Part shown: positions 1 through 6,740 of the stretch, in pieces | How positions within the stretch are numbered: the first letter of the stretch is position 1 | Layout: every line of letters starts with the position of its first letter | Source of the DNA: Pseudoneurospora amorphoporcata | Taxonomy: Eukaryota > Ascomycota > Sordariomycetes > Sordariales > Sordariaceae | NCBI GenBank assembly: GCA_033297205.1 | Contig: MU859535.1 | Location: forward strand, 1-10,481 | Length of the DNA: 10,481 bases | Direction of reading: 5' to 3' | Notes under the pieces: generated by a model | The model's input: the letters and a program-made list of their open reading frames with translations, nothing else | Database searches by the model: none | Told to the model about the DNA's origin: nothing | Translations under genes and position numbers: made by a program

Positions 1-1241
1 GAAGATTGCCCTTGCTCCGAAGTCTGGGCCTGTGGTTGCTCTTGCGGTTGGTATGGTGTATACTCTGCTTGGACTGCCTCGGGATTTGGTGGCGTGTACT
101 GTACTTCGGCCTGGTATTGCTCTTGGGGCTGGTACGGTGTATACTCTGTATTGAATGCCTCGGGATTTGGTGGCATGTATTGCGCTTCGGTCTGTGGTTG
201 CTCTGGCGGCTGGTACGGTGTATATTCTGCGTTGAGTGCTTCACAATTTGGTGGCGTGTACTGCGCTTCGGCCTGTGGTTCCGCTTGAGGCTGATACGGG
301 GTATACTCTGTATTGAATGCCTCGGGATTTGGTGGCGTGTACTGTGTTTCGGCCTGTGGTTGCTCTTGCGGCTGATACGGTGTATATTCTGTATTGAAAG
401 CCTCAAGATTTGGTGGCCTGTATTGCGCTTCGGTCTGTGGTTGCTCTGGCGGCTGGTACGGTGTATACTCTGCGTTGAGTGCCTCAGGATTTGGTGTCGT
501 ATACTGCACTTCGGCCTGTGCTTGGAAAGCCTCGAAGTCTGGAGGCTGGTATTGCGCTTGGAAAGCCTCAAAATCCGGTGGGATGTACTGTGCATTGAGA
601 GCCTCAAAATCCGATGGGGTATACTGATATCCTGTCTCGTCACTGACAAAATCGTTGAGACCCAGTTCGCCCTGATCGCCCGTCAAGAGTGCGGCCAAAG
701 GTCTCAACAATCTTGTCAGGGACAAGCCTGTCTGCAGCTGGGAGGAAAACGGTGGATTGAACCCAAACTTTGGTGCCTGGAACTGTCGTGAACGGAACGG
801 CTCGAATCGCGATGGTGAGAACCGAGGTTGCGATGATGATGATGATGAGGCCGGCGAGGCCGGTGAGGCTCGGGGGCGAGGCTCCGGCTCCCGCTGCGGA
901 ACAGGCCGGCGAGTGATCCGTGGCGGCAGAGGGGGACTTTGACCGGAACTCTCCCGAGGTGGTACGTAGCTGTATGGCCTTGACTGTCGCTCAGGAGGAC
1001 TTTGACCAGTACTCTCTTGAGACGGCTGTACGTAGCTGTACGGTCTTGACTGTCGCTCAAGAACCGGTGGTTGCTCCCCGTTCGTTTGTCGCCTTGGAGG
1101 CAGGGGAGGAGGAGGATCCTCGTTGTTCGCATATTGCGGTTGTGGCGATGATGGGAATGGTTCTGACCCAGGGCTTGAGAGCGGACTGCTCACCCATCCA
1201 GGAGGACGGGGAGGGATGGGTGGTGGCGTGTCGTTGTCCAT
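1..1241 (-). CDS. Pro/Gln/Tyr-rich repeat protein, partial (C-terminus beyond left edge)
   Basis: I do not recognise this gene. The minus strand is open without a stop from the ATG at 1241 to the left edge, about 413 codons. That ATG has a favourable context (GAC before it, G after it), and an in-frame TGA lies about 70 nt upstream, so it is the best start unless a spliced exon exists further 5'. In order the protein has: a Pro/Ser-rich head with PPPIPPRP (residues 6-13), PPPPLPPRR (about 50) and PPLPPRI (about 105), all fitting PxxPxR class II SH3 ligands; a duplicated ERQSRPYSYV block (about 62-104); a run of six serines coded by a GAT/TCA triplet repeat; a short amphipathic stretch LTRLLRPLAALL (about 180); then tandem QY-x-PP-x-x-EA repeats to the edge. 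No signal peptide or membrane segment is visible. Composition predicts a disordered scaffold-like protein; function is unknown. The plus-strand 261-codon frame here is antisense to the repeats. Confidence 0.72.
   Translation of the reverse strand, partial: MDNDTPPPIPPRPPGWVSSPLSSPGSEPFPSSPQPQYANNEDPPPPLPPRRQTNGEQPPVLERQSRPYSYVQPSQESTGQSPPERQSRPYSYVPPRESSGQSPPLPPRITRRPVPQREPEPRPRASPASPASSSSSSQPRFSPSRFEPFRSRQFQAPKFGFNPPFSSQLQTGLSLTRLLRPLAALLTGDQGELGLNDFVSDETGYQYTPSDFEALNAQYIPPDFEAFQAQYQPPDFEAFQAQAEVQYTTPNPEALNAEYTPYQPPEQPQTEAQYRPPNLEAFNTEYTPYQPQEQPQAETQYTPPNPEAFNTEYTPYQPQAEPQAEAQYTPPNCEALNAEYTPYQPPEQPQTEAQYMPPNPEAFNTEYTPYQPQEQYQAEVQYTPPNPEAVQAEYTPYQPQEQPQAQTSEQGQS
21..626 (-). repeat. Tandem coding repeats: three short units then six 27-residue units
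   Basis: Read on the minus strand, the array begins with two 12-residue units (626-591, 590-555) of the form QYxPxDFEAxxA and a 16-residue unit (554-507). Six uninterrupted 81-nt (27-residue) units follow, starting at 506, 425, 344, 263, 182 and 101. The long unit is QYTPPNPEAFNTEYTPYQPQ followed by EQPQAEx. The short units match the first 12 residues of the long one, so the long unit looks like the short module plus a 15-residue EYTPYQP extension that then amplified. All units keep the reading frame, and differences are mostly single codons. Such arrays expand and contract by unequal exchange or slippage. Confidence 0.9.
930..1058 (-). repeat. Two-copy coding duplication (ERQSRPYSYV block)
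   Basis: Two adjacent blocks of 22 codons (1058-993) and 21 codons (992-930) both begin ERQSRPYSYV and end GQSPP. They share long identical nucleotide runs, so this is a recent in-frame tandem duplication inside the Pro-rich protein. The second copy is followed directly by a PPLPPR motif. Confidence 0.85.
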
Positions 1242-1999
1242 GTCGTTGCTGGTGATTCGAATGATCACGGATACTCGGCAGCGGAGTCTCTCGTGGAAGC
1301 AGGACGGGAATCATGAACTTCCCTGCCAAGGTTGTTGATGTTCGATCAACCGGCGTTGTCAGAGATTGAAGGTTATTTCTTGATATTGTAGTTGCTCGGG
1401 ACTGCGAGGCTGTAATCTTGCCCGGTCTCCCCCTCAGTCCTCCCGGAACCTCACGTAACTGCCTGACGAGGGGGGGGAGCAAGGCAACCGCGGCTGAATG
1501 AATTCCACAATAGCATCCATGCAGTTTATTGGACTCAACCACGTGCAGGATTTATTTGGATAGGTTGATGAGTGAACAGTCCCGACAGTTCAGCTTTTTC
1601 TGCAGTGCTGCTCTCATCGCGCCACTTTTTCTCAGCCGCTTCTTTTGGGCATGGTAGGAAGGATGTTACTGACCCAGTGACGAGACAGAGCTATCGCGTT
1701 AACAAGCTCTGCTGTCTCCCGTTATCGTCAACCCATAATTGGCTACCCCGGATTTGGAGTCGTGCAGTGATTTATTGAAGGGGCGCAGCTCGCTTTATTG
1801 AGACGGGTTGGGGTAATGGTAGGCGAGATGTCTCAGCTGTTTTCTGAAGGAGACTTCCTTGTACGGGCCAAATCTCAGAATACCTTCACTTGAAGATTCG
1901 CAGGCTTCTGTTCGTCCATTATCTCGCGGTCTTTTCCCTCTATCATGGCGAAGGGAATGTGTGTTGTCGCATCGCCAAACTGAACTTTTGAGCCTTATC
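1242..1999. other. Intergenic, upstream of the repeat-protein gene
   Basis: No convincing gene is seen on either strand. The frames of 60-160 codons here overlap one another in different phases, lack protein-like composition, and several lack an ATG. A G8 run lies near 1470. The stretch probably holds the 5' leader and promoter of the minus-strand gene ending at 1241. Confidence 0.5.
1528..1545 (-). promoter_or_regulatory. CCAAT box next to CACGTG element
   Basis: On the minus strand a CCAAT pentamer (1532-1528) lies next to a perfect CACGTG palindrome (1540-1545), about 290-300 nt upstream of the ATG at 1241. CCAAT is the target of the fungal CBC/HAP complex and CACGTG of bHLH factors. Distance and pairing are reasonable for the promoter of the repeat protein, but both are short motifs that also occur by chance. 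Confidence 0.3.
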
Positions 2000-2199
2000 T
2001 CCAGTCCCTCCTCCCATTCCACCTCTTCGTCCCGTCCCGTCTGAGCCGTCTCAGACCTTCCGAGATCAACCCCCTTCTGCACCATCCTCACCAAACCGCA
2101 GCACCGCAACACCACACCACCAACACCAACACCACAGTCATCAGCCATCATCCATCACCATCATCGCTCACACTCTCGCGGGTCCTATCTCTCCATCCA
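2000..2199 (+). promoter_or_regulatory. CT-rich then CA-rich leader-like tract
   Basis: From about 2003 the plus strand is strongly pyrimidine-rich, then from about 2080 becomes CAACACCACACC-like, ending just before an ATG at 2200. CT-rich tracts followed by CA-rich untranslated leaders are common upstream of well-expressed genes in filamentous ascomycetes. The ATG at 2200 opens only 56 codons (stop 2368-2370). A GTAAAC donor-like site follows after ten bases, but no consistent spliced continuation could be built. This is evidence for a plus-strand transcript start rather than for a defined protein. Confidence 0.3.
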
Positions 2200-2370
2200 A
2201 TGAGAAGAGGTAAACCCGAGCCGTCCCCAATCCGTCCTAGCCCACCTTTTGCCGCAGTACTACTTCAAGACTGCATGACTTCCCGAACTCGTTTCTCCCC
2301 CAGTGCTCCCTCGACGACATGCAGCGAGAGAAGCTGCAGCGTAACAACAAGCGTATGTAACGAAGCATGA

Positions 2371-2884
2371 TTCGGGATTGGGCAGGACGGGCTAAGACTG
2401 ACCCAATATTATTGATGCCAAGAGCGTTGCCAAGAGTTTTGTGATGGATGGATGGTGATGCCGGTTTCCCTTCTCTTTTGCTTCTATCACACTCTTGCCG
2501 TCTTTCATCCCGTGTCTTCGCCGGCTGAGTCTTAGAATGTTGTTTCCCCGTCTCGTTTTCCCCCCTGCTTTGCACTGGCAAAGTTGAAACAGGGGGCAGA
2601 ATGAGAAGCATGGGAAAACAGGGGACAGTCATGACAGTGTAACCGGGAAGATGAAGACGGTGGAAATAGTGGTTAGCTTGCATCGTTCAATATCTGCGGG
2701 GAAGGGGAAACGAAAAGCATGGCGGCATGGGATTGTGGGCATGACATAGGTAGGGACTTGGGAAGTGTGAATATGACTGACGGACGGCACTGAATGATAG
2801 ATACATTTTCCCGGGTTCCTCAACCAGGCATAGCTGGGTATTTTTCGGGATGGCATTGCGATGGATACCGACTTCACGCCAAAA
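2371..2884. other. Non-coding or unassigned stretch
   Basis: Nothing convincing is seen. There is a short GATG microsatellite-like run near 2443-2455. The reading frames on both strands have irregular composition and look like chance openings. Confidence 0.4.
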
Positions 2885-3556
2885 CTAGCGCACTTCACTT
2901 CTTTGCCCAAACCTTGGCTGGAGCACAGAAATGACGACGGCGATGCTGCTGACGATGATGTCGCTTCGGCTGCTTGGACGAGTGACGACAGGACCTCCAC
3001 CAGTTGGGGACGCAGAAGGGCAACGCGTCAAGACTGTCTGGGGAATTGGCCACTGGGGTGGCTTGGGTTTGGGGACGTCGTCGTCGTCACTTTTTCTTGC
3101 TTTTGAGTGTGTCGTCGTAGTGTAGTCCGATGTTACTAGCTTCTTTTCTAGCTTCTTTTTCAGTCGGTGTATCCTATGTTTCCTTTCTTTCCAAAGTTTC
3201 GAGTCGAATTGATGAAATGATGAACTCGTAATGATGTGAATAAAACGAAAGGATGGAACTAACGATACACATTTGGTGATGGTGAACTTGGGGAAAGAAC
3301 GCCTCACCCTCTTGGGTTCCTTGGCCCTTGGCCCTTGGCAATCACCAAGCCCACCAGTTCGAATCCTACCGTGATGCCCCGCTATCACACCAACCCTGGC
3401 TCCTTCCAAGCAACAATCGTGAATCCCGTCCTTCCTCCTCTGTTTCTTTCCTCCGAACGAATCCTTCGATCCAACTCCGCGGAGACATGCGAAAACGGGC
3501 TTGTTTGTTTCCCTCCAAATATAAAGCATGTGCAGATGTGTCTCACTCGTGACCAT
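2885..3556 (-). CDS. Doubtful uncharacterised open reading frame
   Basis: A minus-strand frame stays open for about 260 codons up to 3670 and ends with TAG at 2885-2887. Its first ATG is at 3556, giving about 223 residues; a second ATG is at 3529. The central part is very basic with a helical-looking HRLKKKLEKKL segment. A run of aspartates, a KPKPPQWP segment and a hydrophobic DIIVSSIAVVISVL stretch near the C-terminus follow, which could be a tail anchor. No family is recognised. The N-terminal half looks unlike protein, and tandem CCTTGGC and TAGCTTCTTTT repeats fall inside it, so it may be a chance opening or only partly exonic. Confidence 0.22.
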   Translation of the reverse strand: MVTSETHLHMLYIWRETNKPVFACLRGVGSKDSFGGKKQRRKDGIHDCCLEGARVGVIAGHHGRIRTGGLGDCQGPRAKEPKRVRRSFPKFTITKCVSLVPSFRFIHIITSSSFHQFDSKLWKERKHRIHRLKKKLEKKLVTSDYTTTTHSKARKSDDDDVPKPKPPQWPIPQTVLTRCPSASPTGGGPVVTRPSSRSDIIVSSIAVVISVLQPRFGQRSEVR

Positions 3557-3765
3557 CCCCGTGATTATTCTCGTGTTGAGACCTGTCGACTTGTTGCCCA
3601 ACCTCGACCACGGACCCTGACCAACGAGGGGATGGGAATGGGAGCAACAACAGCATCTTGACGTCTCCAAGTTGTACCGAGATCGAAGGGTTGCGAATTG
3701 TTTGTTGACGATGCCGTGGCCCGATAGGTACCTCTAGGCTGTTCGCCGCAAGAGGGGATGCTTCG
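3557..3765. other. Intergenic spacer
   Basis: No gene is supported. A short minus-strand frame begins with a leucine-rich MLLLLPFPSP segment (about 3653), but it runs into hydrophilic sequence and a stop without recognisable features. Confidence 0.35.
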
Positions 3766-4264
3766 CTAAACGACACCAACAAAGGTTAGCGCAGTGGAGG
3801 AAACTAGCGTGACCTGCTCTTCGTATCTCTTCCATGTTCTTCCATCCACGGACCTGTACGCGTCTTTCAGTTGAGCTAGATCTTTCCAGATGTTCTCTAG
3901 CAGATTTGCCTGGCGATCTCTTTCGAGTTTTCCTTCCAAGGCTGACAAGACCTTTTAGTTCATGCAAGCAATTTGCGTATGCAATAATGTTATCTCGCGT
4001 GTCTTGGTAGAATTCCTCTCCAAATACAGGTCTCCAGCCTGGGTCGTCTACATTGGTCTGAAAAAGCTGTATCCAACTTTCTGGCAGCCTGCGGAGCGGC
4101 CGAAGCTGGGTGAAAGCTTCTTTCGCGGCTTCGCTTTGGTGGCAGGAAAGAGCGCGAGTGCCTCGGCGAATGAGGAAGTAGGATAACGCAAGCGGAATGA
4201 GGGGCGACGCCATTGCCACTGTGGAAGACCTAGCTCGGAAAATGGAATTCCCAAGCAATGACAT
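3766..4264 (-). pseudogene. Unrecognised ~165-aa protein gene with a one-base frame break
   Basis: From the ATG at 4264 (an in-frame TAA lies just upstream; a second ATG at 4213) the frame reads a basic, serine/arginine-rich, hydrophobic N-terminus that looks like a mitochondrial targeting sequence. It continues with a protein-like body (FGEEFYQDTRDNIIAYANCL) to codon 103 or so. At an AAAA run (plus-strand TTTT 3953-3956) the good sequence moves to the next frame: removing one A joins LHELK to VLSALEGKLERDRQANL and on to a TAG at 3766-3768. The second part is rich in charged helices with an ENIWKDLAQLK segment. Staying in the first frame gives an Arg/Ser-rich tail of poorer quality to 3734. 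The break may be a real indel, a homopolymer error, a rare +1 frameshift, or a cryptic intron using CTAA/TTGTCAG near the junction. No family is recognised. Confidence 0.45.
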
Positions 4265-4595
4265 GGAAAGCTCCAAACATTATGCACGAGAATCCCATCA
4301 AAGGCCACACAACTGGAGACTCTCCATCCATCCACAGCTCATCATTCCTAATGCGATAGTACTGTGAGGCGATCTTGCGGTAATGCAATGTGCGTGGTAT
4401 GGGGGATAATAAGCGAGTGGAGAAGGGTGTTGAAACAGACTACCGTCTCGGCAGTCGATCCACACATGGACCTCAGTCATGTATATATATATCGAGGGTC
4501 TCCCTCTGTGACAAGGGCAGTATTCTGGGCTTGGAACAGTAGTTCAATTCAGCTGATAATTAACTTTGGTCTCGAAGGCCTTGTTGATCCTTTCA
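4265..4595. other. Intergenic, between two minus-strand gene remnants
   Basis: No gene is supported. A (TA)n run sits at about 4481-4492. The 83-codon plus-strand frame crossing it has no protein-like features and partly overlaps the antisense of the remnant to the right. Confidence 0.4.
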
Positions 4596-4898
4596 ACCCT
4601 CAAGACGAGCGCTGAGTTCCCAGGCCTTCTTATACAAATCCAGACCATCCTTCTGATCAATACATACAGGGTCCTTCCGGCCTGTCAAGGCCGCAAGGCA
4701 TCCTTTTAGGTTGTCCTTGCTGACAGTGTTTCCTTCTGAGCCGTCTTAGCCGGTCTGATCCTTCTTGGTTGGTTCGGGTTGCTTCCAGTTGAAACTCGAG
4801 GGCCCGTTATCGCGGCCTAGCGCTGAGTGGTGATGAGGGCATTCGGACGTGATGCTCCGCCGGGGGAATAGGCTGTTCGTCCGCGGCCCTGTTGACGC
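4596..4898 (-). pseudogene. Decayed coding remnant, unknown family
   Basis: The minus strand reads two 50-codon protein-like segments in one frame. They are separated by TAA (4746-4748) and bounded by TAG (4899-4901) and TGA (4593-4595). The first includes RRSITSEC and DNGPSSFNWKQPEPTKK; the second includes NTVSKDNLKGCLAAL and DGLDLYKKAWELSARLEG. Codon use and amino-acid balance look coding, and TAA fits CAA to TAA (CpA to TpA). I do not recognise a family. It could be the 3' part of a dead gene or of a transposon-borne gene. The final TGA may be the genuine terminator. Confidence 0.35.
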
Positions 4899-4901
4899 CT
4901 A

Positions 4902-5161
4902 AGGCACCTGGCCTGGCCTGGGTTAGGTGTGTAGCCTGGTGTCAAGCTGGGCAAGGGGTTATATGTCCGTGTGACAGCTGCGCTCGTCGCGCGACATCGT
5001 CATAGGGGTAGACGACCCTGTTGAGTCGTTTCCCGTTGTTGGTTTTCGTTTTGGTGCACTCCTTAACCAGAAATCGGCGTTTCCGGTTCAAAAGCTCTTT
5101 TCTCGATTAAGCTGTTTTTTGATAGGTATGTTTAAGAAAGATATAGATTACATTATATGTC
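4902..5161. other. Spacer downstream of the HET-NACHT-WD40 gene
   Basis: The right half (about 5090-5160) is AT-rich and lies just past the minus-strand stop at 5162-5164, as expected for a 3' untranslated and polyadenylation region. The left half has no gene; reading leftward on the minus strand it meets TAA and TAG stops in the frame of the neighbouring remnant. Confidence 0.45.
5065..5088. repeat. Imperfect inverted repeat (9-bp arms, 6-nt loop)
   Basis: AACCAGAAA (5065-5073) and TTTCCGGTT (5080-5088) can pair with one mismatch around the loop TCGGCG. It lies about 75 nt past the stop of the HET-NACHT-WD40 gene, so it could form a hairpin in that gene's 3' untranslated RNA. No function is implied by the sequence alone. 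Confidence 0.5.
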
Positions 5162-5467
5162 TTACGAGAAGCCAATAAACCAAACCAGTCCCGATACGCT
5201 GCCGATGGATATCATCCGTCCCTGGAGGTCACAACTAGACGGTCGGTAATTCGGTGGTAGCCAGAGTATGTTCTGGCCGTTGCAAGTAATCCAAGAACTA
5301 TCCTCTTCCAAGCCATACCCATGGCTCTCTGGATGATCTAGTACAACTTGGCTTTCGGTAGTTTCTGTATCTATTTTAATACGTCCAACGTTGGTACCCA
5401 GGTAGTGATTAGTATCGTCAAACGATATATCGGTCATCATAATACTAGTATTAATCGTTTGGAGGCA

Positions 5468-6475
5468 GCTCCCCGACGCTGGGTCCCAGATCTTGATCGC
5501 GTAGTCCCATGAACCGGACGCAAGCCGCTGGCCATCAGGCGAGAATGCCACTGAGTGAACGAAGTGCCTATGGCCTTTTAGGGTCTGGAGGCAGCTCCCC
5601 GACGCTGGATCCCAGATCTTGATCGCGTAGTCCCACGAACCGGATGCAAGCCGCTGGCCATCAGGCGAGAATGCCACTGAGCCAACGGCGTTGCTATGGC
5701 CTTTTAAGGTCTGGAGGTAGCTCCCCGATGCCGGATCCCAGATCTTGATCGTGTTATCTTCCGAACCGGACGCAACCCGCTGGCCATCCGGTGAGAATAC
5801 CACTGTATCAACGGCGTTGCTATGGCCTTTTAGGGTCTGGAGGCAGCTCCCCGATGCCGGATCCCAGATCTTGATCGTCCAGTCCCACGAACCGGACGCA
5901 ACCCGCTGGCCATCAGGCGAGAATGCTACGGACTGAACGGACAGGCGATGGCCTTTTAGGGTCTGGAGGCAGCTCCCCGATGCCGGATCCCAGATCTTGA
6001 TCGTGCTATCCCCCGAACCAGACGCAACCCGTTGGCTATCAGGCGAGAATGCCACTGAGTGAACGGAGTCGCTATGGCCTTTTAGGGTTTGGAGGCAGCT
6101 CCCCGATGCCGGATCCCAGATCTTGATCGTGCCGTTCCCCGAACCGGACGCAACCCGCTGGCCATCAGGCGAGAATGCCACTGAGCCAACGGAGCCGCTA
6201 TGGCCTTTTAGGGTCTGGAGGCAGCTCCCCGACGCCGGATCCCAGATCTTGATCGTGCGGTCGTCCGAACCGGATGCAAGCCGCTGGCCATCAGACGAGA
6301 ATGCCACGGAGCCAACGGAGCCGCTATGGCCTTTTAGGGTCTGGAGGCAGCTCCCCGACGCCGGATCCCAGATCTTGATCGTGCGGTCGTCCGAACCGGA
6401 CGCAAGCCACTGGCCATTAGGCGAGAATGCCACCGTGAAAACGGAGCTGCTATGGCCTTCTAGGGTCTGGAGGCA
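5468..6475 (-). repeat. Eight tandem 126-nt WD40 repeats, near-identical
   Basis: Units of exactly 42 codons start (minus strand) at 6475, 6349, 6223, 6097, 5971, 5845, 5719 and 5593. A fragment of a ninth (CLQT) begins at 5467 before the sequence diverges into the tail. Consensus features per unit are LQTLKGH, SVAFSPDGQR, ASGS and TIKIWDPASGS. Variation concentrates at unit positions 9, 10, 11, 13, 29 and 31 while the framework is nearly invariant. This matches the hypervariable surface positions known in Podospora HNWD proteins. All eight are open and in frame. The plus-strand frames over this region are antisense shadows of the array. Confidence 0.95.
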
Positions 6476-6688
6476 TGCATTCCAATCCAATTCTACAGCC
6501 GGCTTAGTTCGAATCCATTCAGGTTCTTCTTTGCTGAAATCCCTCTTTATCAAGCTACCGCTTGGAGCAAATACAAGCGCTGATATGTATGTTTGAAGGG
6601 GAGCTTGCTCTATTATTGACTTATAAGATAGAGCAAACCGATAAGCATCCCAAACAAGCTTTGATAACTGCGATTGGTCATTACCTCC

Positions 6689-6740
6689 CTGTATCTCTAG
6701 TTAGACCAAGTTTCTAGTGCGGAGTTAGACTTCTACTTAC
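6689..6740 (-). other. Spliceosomal intron, 52 nt, phase 0
   Basis: The donor is GTAAGT (6740-6735). CTAAC branch-like sites occur twice, the second close to the acceptor, and the acceptor is ACAG ending at 6689. Removing it joins KLEGLL to GGNDQSQLSKLVWDAYRF in frame, and the downstream frame then runs straight into the WD40 array, as in related proteins. If retained, an in-frame TAG at 6714-6716 inside the intron would end the protein before the propeller. Confidence 0.85.

Noticed and set aside
6..791. 261-codon plus-strand open frame rich in Trp, Leu and Cys
   Set aside because: It is the antisense of the 81-nt coding repeats. The minus strand is open for over 1.2 kb with normal protein composition and continues past the edge.
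2237..2683. 148-codon minus-strand frame
   Set aside because: Irregular composition, overlapped by other frames of similar length, no recognisable motif.
3345..3380. CAGTTCGAATCCTACC resembling a tRNA T-arm
   Set aside because: The flanking bases do not form a T-stem, and no acceptor, D or anticodon arms could be found on either strand.
5468..6475. CRISPR-like array because of regular repeats
   Set aside because: The regular 126-nt repeats are in-frame WD40 coding units without unique spacers, in a eukaryotic context.
5745..6596. Plus-strand frames across the WD40 array
   Set aside because: Periodic antisense shadows of the 126-nt repeats; the minus-strand translation is a clear WD40 protein.
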